The translations under genes and the position numbers were made by a program. The notes below the pieces were generated by a model, which was not told the DNA's origin, ran no database searches, and was given only the letters and a program-made list of their open reading frames with translations. A stretch of 64,000 nucleotides of DNA, taken from the NCBI GenBank assembly GCA_000310025.1, contig FN649728.1:124001-188000 (forward strand), read 5' to 3'. Each line of letters opens with the position of its first letter. Within the stretch, counting starts at the first letter, position 1. Positions 38,901 to 50,500 of this stretch are shown in pieces. The DNA comes from Ectocarpus siliculosus (lineage: Eukaryota > Sar > Phaeophyceae > Ectocarpales > Ectocarpaceae).

Positions 38901-41900
38901 ATTCGGTTTTGGTATGTTTCCTGTTAGCGCTCCCATGATACTAACAGGCACGCCGCCGGTACTACGAGAGAAGGGACTACATAGGTGTCATTGTGACTCG
39001 TGGAGTATAGTCGTTGGTGTGGCGGTATTTTGGCTAGATGGTTTTCGTCGGAATGTCGGCCTCGCCGTCTCTCGCTGTCTCTAGGCTTCGGGTAGCTCCA
39101 TGTGGCTCTCGGTGCACACGCCGCACGTGGCGGTTCGACTGGTGGAGTCTTGTCCGCCAGTTTTATTCAATGTTCGCGGACGAGGGTGGTGTCATGCCCC
39201 TGTTGTCTGAACGTCTAGCTCTCCAATACCTTCAAATACGACACTGCTTACCATACCAAACTGCCGTAGAGCCAACATGTTTGCCGTCACCTTGCACAAC
39301 GTGGTGCTCATCGTTACTTCGGATTAGTTCACTGCTGACGATTGATTGGCTCCATTTTTTTCGTGGTACGGACGGTTTAACTTCACCCAGGAGCACCAAG
39401 CTTGGCACTCGGAGGAGAAGAAGGTCAATTTTGGAGGCGAAACCCTAGGGTGAGATGTGAGGTGATAGACTAATGGTCGCTGTCGTCGATGCTGGTGTTG
39501 TCTTGTCGCTGTTGTCAATTTCGATATTTCTTGGAATCGAAGTCCCCTATTCCTCTGTCGCAAACTGACCGCCATGCTGCGAGGAAGCATTGCATGTGTG
39601 GTACGCAGACGTCGGCGCAGGCACCCGCTAACAGTGTGGTTCAATGTAAGTAGACTCGACCATGAAGACAGGACGAAAGCAGCAACAGCGACGGCTGATT
39701 GATGCTCCAGTGAAGTCCAAGTTAGCACAGGCATCCCGTGTTTTTCTCATCACGAATCTGTTACTATATGAGACAGTAGACAGTTATTGTTGGTGTCGGC
39801 CGAATTGTTGTTTGAACGTTTGGTTTCGGTTTGTGGTTGGGTTGGACACTTCGATGTATCCCTGGCACGCCCACAATTGGGTCCCTCTCCGGCATTGGGA
39901 AAATATTACGTCTTTTTATCTATCGGGCCCGATAGATTCCCCGAATATCTGATTCATCTATTTCAACGGCGTCCCTTCCCGTTTGATACTTGCTCACTTG
40001 TCTAGCGTGCGTGGCCTGCTGGCCTGCTACGGTTGATCGGGCCCACAACTTCTCGAAGCCACCCAAGCGGACCATTCGATATACTCTGAACCACTACTGC
40101 TGTACCAATCCGCCGCACCATTGATGCACGTGTAAAGGTACGTCACTCCCTGGCACGGTGGAGGGTACGACTTCGCCCGGACTTTCCGCTCCAAGCTCAC
40201 GTACGTCAGCCCGGTGTGGTACCAGCTTAGGGGCGGTCGCGAAAGAGACCCTTCCCAGGGAGGAGGAAATGACAGTCCCTTCTTTCACCTGGCGGGCGGG
40301 CATGACTTTGACGAGGCTTGGGTTTCGGACGTGCGGCACGGTGTCGGTCAAGGGGACGGAAGGAACGGTGAAGTGACAAAGGTGGGTTCTCAAAGATAAG
40401 GACTAAGAACTGCAACATGGCAGTAGGCGGCGCTTTGTTTTCTACGCAAAGGTTCGCTCTTGTGGGTGTTGTCGGGGTGAGGTGATGGGATGTTGTGATA
40501 TCGCCGTGGGTGTTGTAGGGCATCGGTGTTCGAGAACCTAGTTGACGGAGAGGGAGTGGGAGTCTGGGGCAAGTACGGAACGAAATGTGAATGATGTATT
40601 TCGTTTCGTATCACTCCGGCGTACAGTACTGTAGTTGTGGTGGTGGTCCTTCTGAACACTGCTGTGATGGTATCGTTCACCGGCACCTTCGCGGATGTAC
40701 AGTACAATACAATACAATACAAGTGAGAATGAAACTACAGCACAACTTTCTCAATGACTCAAATAGGAATAGCAGGCGACACTGCCTTTTGAGTATCGAT
40801 ACTGAGCTATCGGTTGCTTGTACTTGTCTGCGTGTTGGGCGTTGTTCGTGATAAGCTAAGCACGGGGCGATTCGTTGTAGAATAATACCGTAGCCCTTTA
40901 GAGCTCGACGAGAAGCGTCTTTGTCTCGTTGTCGACCGCGAGGCGACCGTATGCCGTACATTTATGTATTTTCACGTCTGTACCCGTTCCTCGTGGTGGA
41001 CGTTCAATGGTTGTTATCAATGGTTGCCTTGGCCAGATCGTTCCTCGTGTGGTGTTGGAGCTGCGGCAAGGCTCTGCTCTTTCCCAAGCGGATCTTCGGG
41101 AGATGGCAGAGCTGCTTGTGGCGGAGGCTGTGCAAAGAGGGTGAGCTACCCTGCTGCTTTTTTGTTTGCTCTCGCCACGCTGTCGTGTCTGCCTACCTCA
41201 GACCCAACATCATTTTTGTCTTGGTGTTGGTGTGATGGAAACATTTCGTACGTGTCACGTTTTCCCTCTCCCCGACACCCAGGCGAGTCATGCGGGCTGG
41301 GTTCCGTGGTTGTTTCCCGCACTAAAGCCCCTACGGCATAGGGTGCACTCTGCCGGCTCCTTAGGTGGAGACTTCGCGCTAATCGCCACTGTTTTTTTCT
41401 TGTTGACAGGTACGACGGGTACGTGCTGGACATCCCTCTTTCCGACGGCATCGAGGAGTTCGTGTCTGGAATAAAGAGAGCCGCCTCCAGGATGGGTGAA
41501 GACCTAATACTCATACAGGTGCTACAGCTTGCCTTCACGGCACCCAAAAGGCGGCAGACTAGCGATCGCAATGAGACCTGGGTGGCGAAAAACTCATTCG
41601 AAGATACTCGTGCATTACGATGACTTAGACATGGTCAACGCTGTACCACGGCATTCGACAGAACAGTGGAAAAGATGACAGCGCAGGGACCTGCATGTAT
41701 GACAAGCACTCATGAACTGTGTGCTCTGGATTTGGAAGAATGTAGATCGGCCAAGCAGTTGTAGCCGGCTGCTGACGAACGTGAAGGGGGTTCAACTTGG
41801 CGAAAGGCACACATTAGGACGTTTGGACGTCATTTTTGTGGTGCTGTCGTAGGTGTACCCGCTTTCGAGAGCTACTTTTTCGCTGTCGTTCCGTCGTGCG

Positions 41901-44900
41901 TTGGGGGTATCTACTGTACATGTACTGCCCCCCGTAGGTGCTCCCGCCCCTTTCCTTGTATCCTGCAGCTCACAATTTCTCTCACCCTGCCCACCGTTCC
42001 TTGGACGTTTCAATCAACAGTCCGTGAGACCGGGCGTTTCTCTGTCTGCACACCTGACCGATCGGCTGGTTCCTCTCATCCACCGATTCTCGCTCATGAC
42101 CTACGACTACCGGCCGTCGGACAATCCCCAAGGTACATACTTACGTACATAGTGTTTGGGGGTGCTCGGCTGAGTACTGATCTGCGGGGCCTCCGGGGGG
42201 TTACGTGGATCGTGATGTGGGGTTGGTGGACATGACGCGTGGGACCCCTCTTGCCTGCATCATGCCTGTAAGCAATGAAGGTCTTGAGTCAACGTTCTTC
42301 CTCTTTCAGCCTTTGACGAACCTGCTGCACCCAAAAAACATACATGGTACATGTCACGCAGATGTGGTTCATGCAAATAGCTTCAATACCCTTCCTTTTG
42401 TTCTGTGTGCAGCGCCGGTATCTCATTTACAAGATCGGATCAGCTTTTCTTGTGCTACGGTGGTCAGCCCGCACTGATGTGGCATCGCGAGTTTTTCCGG
42501 GCACGACCAAATTCCATGTACAATTTCCCCCAGGCTTTGGATTAGTATCGCTCTACGGGAAGACCGTTTCAGTTTCCAAATATCACAGGTCGGCAGTCGG
42601 CGGTTTCAGATTTGCTGCGTTGGGTTGTTAAAGGCCAGGAAAACGACAATGAGCCTAGTGAAATGTTGATATGTTCATGCGGTCTGTTTTCGATGTTGGG
42701 TGGAGGGCGTGGTGATGTCGACACCAACATCTTTGGCTTGAGAACTGCTGTAGTTGAGTCGTCTTGTGATCTGTGCGTGTTCCGCTGGGGTGTACGTATG
42801 AAACGACGCTGTAACGGCTGAGCAATACGCGTTGTTTCCCATTCGCGGAAAGTTGGCTTCTGCTTTCAGTTGGTTTCTTGAACGCCCACGATTTAGATGG
42901 AACTCTCCGAAGTTCACGTTTCTTTAGGTGGGGGAATATGCAAGTACAGTCCTTGGAGAACGGCTACACCCATGTTGCCACTTTCTGTTTGCGTGTTTCA
43001 AACAGGTGCGTCCCGCGGGCACAGAAGGGAAGGCGGTGGCGTCCCCAACAGTCCACTTTCATGGGTGCGAGAGTGTGTCGAGGCTTTCGCGCCTGGTGGG
43101 CGGGGGAGCGAGCTGCGCGCGAAGACTCTTATCGGCCTCCCGTTCTACGGTGAGAAACATTCGTTTCCTGTTGATGTAGGAAACAAACCGCCCGCGTGAA
43201 GAGAAACCCATGCCTGTGTCCACCCATTTCGCGTCTTCTCACGCTCGACTACATCTGAAATGGAAGGCGTTCGAAGCGTTGGTGGTCGCGTCATTGGGTG
43301 CGTGAAGGGACGAGCATTGCATTGATTGCTGCTGTCACGGAGCTCTTCGTGCTTGGGATGAAGGACTTTTCCTATTTATTGGTTCGGACTCGCCCGCGAT
43401 GGCAAGGACTCACTTTGGGTTCTGTGTTAGCTCAGCGAAAAGGGGGATATTGCTTGATTGCATGCTGAAAATATGATTGCATGCTGAAATTGTTTATTCT
43501 GGTATCCCCGTCGCCGCTGAATCGTTTCGCATTTTTATTATTCGGCGTGATTCAAGCTGCCCGTATTTGTCAGCATTTTCGTGACGATGGCTTGGCTCTC
43601 TCCCCCCCTTCCTCTCTCGTGTCCTCACCACATGTTCATGTTAAGGTTTTGTCCTCACCCCACAAATGTCTCGGCTCACACCATGCTGTAGTTTGAACAG
43701 CGAGACTCGAACCACAATCGTTTCTGGTATAAAACCAATACCGCCCCAGGGCGTCTCTCGAAGTGCCCCAACTCTGAATAGCGTCTGTGCCTTCAAAATT
43801 TTGTTCGGCGTGATACGTTTGACACCGCATTCTCGGCCGTCACATGCCCCCGGCCGTCCACACAGGGTACGACAATGGTCGGGCCATCACCTCAGGGGAC
43901 GTGGTTTCGTTACTCACAGGCGGCAACGTCCTCCCCGCTGGTCTCGAGTGGGACTCGGAGTGGAGGGAGCACGTCCTTTCTTACAGAGAGAGGGGTGCTG
44001 AGGGCTTCCAGGAGCACGTCGCGACGTTCCCTACACTGGCCTTCATACAGGTGCGTAGCTTCAGTAAGGACGTGTACATGTAACCCCGATCGATGGCTCA
44101 CCCGCTCAGCCTCATTCTTCGGCGGACTAGTTTTGCGCGTGAAGTGCCTCTCGTGGCTAAGGCCACGCCCCCTTGTTCTCTGCTATCTTTATCTGCTGGT
44201 CAGCCTACAATGTGTATGGATTCGAGATGCTTCCACGTAGAATGTCGGCTTTTCGTTGCAGAGAAACAAACAGTACGGGGCTCATACGTACCAACAGCGT
44301 TGACACCGCGGGCTCCTAGCTAGTACTTCCATAACACTCGTGTCGACCAAATCCCAATGACGGTAGGCACTGATATGATTGCATTGCATTGCTCGGGTGT
44401 GAGTCACGCGTGGTGAATGGTGTTATTGACACGTGTGTACGAGACTGTCCGCCGTCGTATTGAAGCTTCGGAGGGGGGAGACACGGTTGTGTTCTGTGCA
44501 GACCGTATTGTCCGCAACGACGACGACCGGAGGATCTTCAAATTTCATGATAATGAGGGAGTAGCCCCGGTCTCAACTGAAGCCCTTTTCCTTTTCGGCG
44601 GAGGCATGTGTGTGGGGTATGATGCGAGTTGCCCTGACGTAGGAAGAATATTTTGTACATTCAACGCTAGGCCCTGGTTCTGTCATCTTGTTGTCTGGTC
44701 TGTGGTGTAGTCTAGTAGGTGTGCCCGCCTCTCTCCCACTGTGTCTCTTCTACAGCTCGCCCTCCTTACGGTGTTGGTCAGGACCCGTCCAAATGTTTAC
44801 TGCGTTTGTTGGCATCGGGTTACTACACGAGACGGCTCGGTCCTTTCCCACGATGCCCTTCCCATAACGCCGGTGCCAATTTGCTACCTCCCACATCAGG

Positions 44901-44989
44901 AGCGGATCGATTTGGCGTCGGAGCTCGGCGTCGGCTTGGCCCTGTGGGAGCTCGGTCAGGGGATGCCGTATTGGTTCGATCTCCTGTAA
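35909..44989 (+). CDS. CHID1: CHID1-type GH18 chitinase-like protein, 10 exons, 5' joins uncertain
   Basis: CHID1 (chitinase domain-containing protein 1, stabilin-1-interacting) is a secreted or lysosomal GH18-fold protein, probably a glycan-binding pseudo-enzyme. Exons read in order: putative signal peptide; [18 protein letters not shown] (human PVQDRGLVVTDL); [57 protein letters not shown] with [44 protein letters not shown] and stop. The canonical GH18 DGxDxDxE is DGYVLDIP here, so the catalytic Glu is absent, as it is in human CHID1. From 40,138 onward phases agree throughout, except that the start of the FSLMTYDY exon has two in-phase options. Upstream of 40,138 the joins are incomplete: the exon ending at 38,984 does not phase directly with 40,138, so a tiny exon is probably missing. 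Confidence 0.88.
35986..38725 (+). other. Presumed CHID1 5' intron region
   Basis: No further exon could be tied to CHID1. A short frame at 36,994-37,050 ([17 protein letters not shown], donor CAACAG|GTATTA) looks exon-like but does not phase with the putative signal-peptide exon. Small tandem pieces occur at 36,800 and 38,000. Confidence 0.4.
38726..38884 (+). CDS. CHID1: CHID1 N-terminal exon (DRGLVTTEV)
   Basis: Acceptor AATCGACAG|GTTGTG, donor TTACGG|GTAAGG, phase 0 on both ends. The C-terminal half, [20 protein letters not shown], matches the CHID1 segment before the catalytic barrel. The first 30 residues are unlike the family, so the acceptor could lie further 3' (for example GTGCAG at 38,803). 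Confidence 0.68.
38948..38984 (+). CDS. CHID1: Possible short CHID1 exon (RYYERRDYI)
   Basis: Acceptor ATACTAACAG|GCACGC, donor ACATAG|GTGTCA. Encodes [12 protein letters not shown], which fits the Arg/Tyr-rich link before GYVTPW in the family. Phase 0 at the start; one leftover nt at the end leaves a mismatch with the next exon. Confidence 0.5.
40138..40381 (+). CDS. CHID1: CHID1 barrel exon (YVTPW)
   Basis: Acceptor GTGTAAAG|GTACGT, donor ACAAAG|GTGGGT. Encodes [20 protein letters not shown] and [12 protein letters not shown] (human: YVTPWNSHGYDV, SPVWLQL). Contains a lineage-specific Gly/Asp-rich insert. The upstream AG is the only one available, because TAA lies in frame before it. Confidence 0.9.
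41037..41140 (+). CDS. CHID1: CHID1 exon (IVPRVVLE)
   Basis: Acceptor CTTGGCCAG|ATCGTT, donor AGAGG|GTGAGC. Encodes [20 protein letters not shown] and [12 protein letters not shown]; joined to the next exon it reads [13 protein letters not shown]. Confidence 0.92.
41410..41518 (+). CDS. CHID1: CHID1 exon with the degenerate GH18 active-site motif
   Basis: Acceptor TGTTGACAG|GTACGA, donor ATACAG|GTGCTA. Encodes [17 protein letters not shown] and GEDLILIQ. In active chitinases this strand is DGxDxDxE; here Pro replaces the catalytic Glu. Confidence 0.93.
42021..42132 (+). CDS. CHID1: CHID1 exon (FSLMTYDY)
   Basis: Donor CCCCAAG|GTACAT. Encodes [20 protein letters not shown], near-identical to the family's [10 protein letters not shown]. 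The start shown uses acceptor CAATCAACAG|TCCGTG (phase 0). An alternative in-phase acceptor at 41,853 (GTCGTAG|GTGTAC) would add 56 residues unlike CHID1. Confidence 0.8.
43006..43149 (+). CDS. CHID1: CHID1 exon (WVRECVEAF)
   Basis: Acceptor TTTCAAACAG|GTGCGT, donor TACG|GTGAGA. Encodes [18 protein letters not shown] and [11 protein letters not shown] (human: APLSWVRACVQVL, SKILLGLNFYG). Confidence 0.94.
43866..44050 (+). CDS. CHID1: CHID1 exon ([12 protein letters not shown])
   Basis: Acceptor TCCACACAG|GGTACG, donor ATACAG|GTGCGT. Encodes [32 protein letters not shown] and [11 protein letters not shown] (human: GARYIQTLKDHRPRMVWDSQ..., VFYPTLKSLQ). Confidence 0.93.
44900..44989 (+). CDS. 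CHID1: CHID1 last exon
   Basis: Acceptor CCCACATCAG|GAGCGG, stop TAA at 44,987-44,989. Encodes [20 protein letters not shown] and MPYWFDLL, almost identical to the human C-terminus ([27 protein letters not shown] in parts). Confidence 0.96.
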   Translation, partial: ERIDLASELGVGLALWELGQGMPYWFDLL

Positions 44990-45007
44990 CCGTAACAACG
45001 CTGTAGA

Positions 45008-45170
45008 GGTATACTAGGTACATGTCATGTATACTAGGTACATGTCATGTATACTAGGTACATGTCATGTATACTAGGTACATGTCATGTATACTAGGTA
45101 CATGTCATGTATACTAGGTACATGTCATGTATACTAGGTACATGTCATGTATACTAGGTACATGTATACT
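45008..45170 (+). repeat. 20-bp minisatellite, about eight copies
   Basis: Perfect repeats of GTATACTAGGTACATGTCAT beginning about 19 bp after the CHID1 stop, so probably inside its 3' UTR. The unit is rich in short palindromes (GTATAC, ACATGT). There are no variable spacers, so it is not a CRISPR array. Confidence 0.97.
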
Positions 45171-47381
45171 ATCGAAACCATAAATACAATGCTAGTAGTG
45201 GGGGGGTATAACACATGTACCGTACTTGAGGCGAAAAAGCAGCTCCCCCATTACTGTGTTTTCGATTTGCAGGTATGGTCGCAATTTTCGGGGTCATGCG
45301 TTTTGCTAGGAACGCAGCAGAGAGAGAAAAGGTCCCCGCAGTTTTCTGATTGGCCAATTTTTTTATAGCGGGGGCTGGTTTAGGAGAGCCACCGTTCCAA
45401 CTGCCCGATTGTGGGAGGATCTCCCTCTGCAGCGGTTGTCTCGCCGAACCTAGATGTGATGTGAGAGAGAGGGTGTTTGCCTGCTTGGTGTCAAGTCGAA
45501 GACAGGACTCTCCGACTCGCTTCGTACTAGATGCACGTAGACGTTACATCGTCTTTCGTGAGGAGGCCACTGGGTGGTGATGCTGGCTAGGATAGAGCAT
45601 ACAGTACTGTCTGCTACAGGGACAGAGCTTCTGAGACATCCAGGGTGTACAGGGGATTGATCGTCAGGTTGGCAGAAAAGACCGTCGACTTGTTTCGCAG
45701 GGGTGTGAGGGTCGCGTACTTGCTCTTTGCGCCTAATATACTGCCAAGAGTTGTGACGCACGGGTTTGTTTTGACCCAGCTTTCGAGTCTGAGCGATGAA
45801 CTCTTTGTCCAGTTGGTTGGCCTATTTTTTGCCCCACCTTCCACAATGGGTGTGTACAGTAGTTCCGTGCATTGAACATTGGCGCTTCTCGCACGGAAAC
45901 CTTTTTTTTAATTGTACTTGGATCGGGTTTTACGGCTGTGACCACGGCAATTTGTGCATTCTCTCAGCAAATAGTACGGATCGGACGGGAGGAAATGGAC
46001 GGAGTTCAGAGCGGCTTTCAATTTGAAGACAACATCAACAGTCAGGGAACGGCATACATGGCTGCTTGCACTGGCGTACGACTATTTTAGTTGCCCTGGG
46101 CATTGATGTCGATGGTCGGCAGCTATCGAGCGGGGTTGCCAAGCTCGACTTACTGTAGCATCAAAACATTGCGTGCGGCCGATGCGTGTTCGTCCGTCAG
46201 AGCGAGCACCACGTATGTAGTCGGCGGACGATGGATCAGGATAGTGTCGCCTGGAGCTTTCGCAGCCACGGAACTCGGTCATAGCGATAATGCGTTCCCA
46301 CACCGCACCGAAAATAAGTGTGCAGCCCCGTTCAAGTGGCATTGAACGTTTCCGCCAAGCAAACGAGAGGTAGGTGTCGTCTGTCGAGGACAGGCTACCG
46401 TGAGCCTCAGACCCACCGGGTATCAAGACGCTATACTGCTGTAGACGGATGCACGGGAACGGCACAACCGGACCAGGATTTGTTCAAGCCGAAAATGACG
46501 GCGCCGTCCGAACACCATCGGTCGGTCCAAGTGTGCTGACAGACGTCGGGGTTGTCGAGACCACCTTCGGAATCACGTGAAAGGTACAGTTTCCTACCCA
46601 TGTTCCTGTGTGTATGAAGAACAAACATGTGGACGTCCTCCCTGGCGCATGCGGCTGAAGCTCCAGAAGGCGGTTCACAGGGCGCCCACCCGGCGTCAGG
46701 CGTTGCGCCCTACACCGAGAAAAAGTATACCCCATTTTGTGCCGAAACACGCTGGGAATACCCCCATCGTGTCAATTCCATTTGAACGCATGGCATTCGG
46801 TGATTGCCGGCGGGTAAATCTTGGATGTATGTACGTGCACGGTCGTTCAACTTTCGTGCATTCGTGCATGGGAACTCTGCAACAGGTCCACACAAATGCT
46901 GTAGTAAGACTTCGCGATGAGTAACAGAACCAGCGCCTCGTTCACCGTACACAATGGGTTTACACCAGGCGTTATCTTCGCCGATGACGTGCGTGGTGGT
47001 GGTAGACCGTGTTTACATCCATCCACTACATGTAATGCCAACTCCATGCGCCGCGCGTTACCCCCTCCCCCCTGCCTAGACGAAAAAACGGCCAGGGAGC
47101 GCCAGCACGCGGATACACTGAAAAATACAGTAGTGGAATGATACGTCACTCAACGGGTATGAAGTAAACCACGGAAAAAACGAAAAAAAAATGATGCTGC
47201 CTTGTCAAGTTGTTCCCCTGAACAAGGCAAAAGGAAAAGCTCTGGGATCAAAGACAGATAATTACGATGATTGTGATGTCGACGCCACTGGGGGCGACAA
47301 AACCAGCGGAAACAACCAACCTTGCATCCTTGCTGTCCCAAATAATTACTCCGAGCTACCTCCATACAACGGGTGCTGATG
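45171..47381. other. Convergent intergenic region, CHID1 to ERGIC3
   Basis: About 2.2 kb between two 3' ends. Open frames at 45,645-45,875 and 45,872-46,090 (plus) include hydrophobic stretches but have no donor/acceptor context or domain I recognise. Nothing else supported. Confidence 0.5.
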
Positions 47382-47584
47382 CTATCTCGATCGGTGCGCC
47401 TTCCCCATGCCCAGCAAGCCGTCTATCCCCGTGTTCACCAACCCCAAGATGGTGTAAACCCCACCCACTACCCCGCACGCCCCCGTGAGAAATGCTAGGA
47501 AGCCTTTTCTCTTCTCCTCGACTAACGCCTGCACAGGGGAAACCTCGTAGTAGAAGTACACCCCCGGCAGCCCTCGAGAAGTTC
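47382..47584 (-). CDS. ERGIC3: ERGIC3 last exon: luminal end and second membrane segment
   Basis: Acceptor CTCGAACAG|GAACTT, stop TAG at 47,382-47,384. Encodes GLPGVYFYYEVSPVQALVEE, the transmembrane FLTGACGVVGGVYTILGLV and a cytosolic tail ending GKAHRSR. I see no C-terminal dilysine retrieval signal. Confidence 0.95.
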
Positions 47585-50500
47585 CTGTTCGAGCAACAGA
47601 AGAGAGCAGAATAAGACATCATCCTGATCAATAAACATGCGGGTGAAGAGAAGACACTGTGAGAAGTATCAAGATATGTAGCAGGTGGGGCGACCTCAGG
47701 TCAGGACGGGCCATGACAAGTGCGAGGAGTGGGACGGTGGGTGGGTGGGTGAACCGATGCGTTGATCCCATCGATGGATCACCTGCGCTGACGAGAGGTG
47801 CTCAGAGCACCAGGCTTGAGTGACCAATCCCCTCTGGAGTGTTTGGACTTTTCCTCATGTTCTTGTTTTACAATGTACTCGTGGGAAGGAGAAGGCGGTC
47901 ATGGTGGCACACAAATAGTCGTGATTTCGACGAAAACAAGGGAAACAATTAAGAACAGCAACGGCAACGACAAAGTAGCAACAACAACACCGATCGCCCT
48001 TACCGTCGTGCACGTGCTTGAGGTGTTCCGTGGCGGAGTACTGGTTGCTGTGCACGGTTTCCCCGTTGTCCAGACGGTAAACAGTAGGCACCAGCTGCAA
48101 GAAGTACTGTAATGCCGATTCGTTTCAAATCGTTCCGCGAAAGCGAAAAAAAACAAAAACAATATTTGCAAAGTCAGGGCGTGTGGTCCAGACATCGTGA
48201 TGCAAACAGACGAACAGGGCCCCAAGATCACATTTGAAGCAGCTGAAGAACGCCGAAACGTATGGGGAAGAGCGAGAAAATCAGCTTAAGGTGAGCACGG
48301 CACTGGCATGGAACTCGTTCGGAATCCACGTGCGAGACCGACCCGAATACACACGAGTAAAAAGACCTGACGCGGCGGAGTAGTTTTAGATAAGGCAGCC
48401 AGTACAGAGAGAGATGGAGAGAGGTGTGTTCGGGGAGCGAGGTGCCCCAATGATACTTACTGCTCTCACCACGTTGTCACGACCAGGAGATTGGCAACGA
48501 TCAATTCAGCTGAGCACAAAAAGCAAAATACATCGCTGTTAGCCCTCTGAATGCCGACTTCAACAGCAGCCCCTAAGAGGCTTAGGCGAGGATGGAAAAA
48601 ATCAAGGCACTTCTTGAGTCGGACACCTGGCCGCATTCCTATGCTGTACCCTGGTCTACCTCCGAGAGAAACACAATGCAATGCAACCCATGAGAATGGA
48701 ATCACCCACCACCCAAAGCAAAATCATAAAATGGCACAAAACATCAATGGACATGGTTCCGGTGTGTTTCCACGACCTCCTTGCACCGCGAACAGTTTCC
48801 AACATCTCTCTCTCTCTCTCTCTGTCGATCTATCTCTGTCTTAGTCTTTCTCTCCCTTGGGTACATCTGTCGGTGTGTCTGTCTGTGTGTGCGCCTTTCC
48901 CTCTCTCTCTCCGTGTTTGCCTAACTCTTCCCCTCTTCTCGGCGACCGTCTCTTCTAACCTGGTGCATGGCGTGGGTGTCCTGAACGGTTTTCTGGTGCC
49001 CCTCAAGCACCGTCGAGGCAACCGCGTGCTTAGGGGAGGCGTGTCCAGGTGGGGGTTGATCTCCGAACGTCAACGTGTTGATGGTGTGGGTTGTGTTGAA
49101 AGACTCCAGCGCCACCTGAAGGGAAAGACAAGAAAAACGCCTATTGTCAACCACCACCAAACAGAATGGACGCGAAAATTCCAAGAAAATTATGGGTTTG
49201 TCTTCTTCGTTTGGACACCCTGGGTTCCAGACGGCTTTGACGCAGGCTGCCCCTGTCGTACCAAAAAAATAAACTGATGATTCCGGATCCCCAACTGAAA
49301 AGACACGAGAAACAAACGTAGTAACAGACAGAACGCACACCCCATCTCGACACGCCGTGGTTACAGCCGTCATTGATGTTTCTCCGACTTCTTTCGAACT
49401 GGTTTCGTTACATGTGAACTTAGACAAGGCACAGGTGTGCAAAACGCTGAGTCGTGCACATTTTAACATCGTGTCCCTGATAGTGGCCTACGAACGGCAT
49501 GGCCAGAATTAATTAGCCCCACAACACTACACTCACACAGAGTCGCAGTCAGAGCATTGGCGACGAAGGCATAGGTTGACACGATTGTACATGACTCGCC
49601 ACACACTATGTGATGAACTCAATGCTGACAACGGGACATGAGCACATGGACATGGCCAACCCCTCCGCATGTTCGCAACGTCATGCTCAACGCACAAAAT
49701 TTCCTGTCGGAATTAGTCCACCAAACCCATGGGCGGAATCGTCCAAATAACAAACTCATAGTAGTGCTCTTCACCGGATGCTGTACCGACGATCCACACG
49801 GACATGTCTATGAATCCAAGTACTTTTCTTAGCTGAATCCGGACCGGAAATGTCTATGCATCCAACCATTACACTGCATCTTGGTCTGTACGTTGTTAGA
49901 TGTTACCTGGATCCGGTCCACGAACGACAATTCATTGGCGTGACGGTGCAAGCGGTGCCCGGGAGCGAAGTGGAAGTTCCCTTCTGTCCTGGACACCTGA
50001 CAAAAAAAGAAAAAAAAACACCATTGATACATACGCATACATGTATGCAGCAGAACTTGGGCACATTGAAGAGAATGCTCCCCTTCTGTGAGGTATCGGT
50101 AGAGCTCGTCCTTTCTAAGGGGGTAGGGTGATACACTGTGGTTTCTGTAAAGCTTGTCTTTCAAGGGGTTAAGGTGGTACACTACGCCAATCACACTGCG
50201 GTGCCCCTTGTTTGTCGTCCTTCACACCAACACCCGGCCGCACCTCGAGATGTCCCGCTAACCGGCAGCCTTCGTTTTCAACGGGAGGTGACTCCATGGT
50301 GTTCGCGGAATTAGCGCTTAACGCTTCACCGGCGCACTGTGGGTTTGTTGCGTGTTGCGAGAAGCGGAGGCAGGGTTAGTCCATGCTGAGAGCGAGGCCG
50401 AAGTAGATAAATACCTGGTTGACGTAAGATATCACCCCCCCTAGTCCAAAGCTCGGTTACTCCACGACGAAAGAGGATGGATGCATGAAACGATTCGTTA

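Noticed and set aside
45008..45170. CRISPR-like regular repeats
   Set aside because: The units are contiguous 20-bp perfect repeats with no spacers, in a eukaryotic locus.
48681..49277. 198-codon plus-strand frame
   Set aside because: It covers a CT-rich simple-sequence stretch and the antisense of an ERGIC3 exon; no domain.
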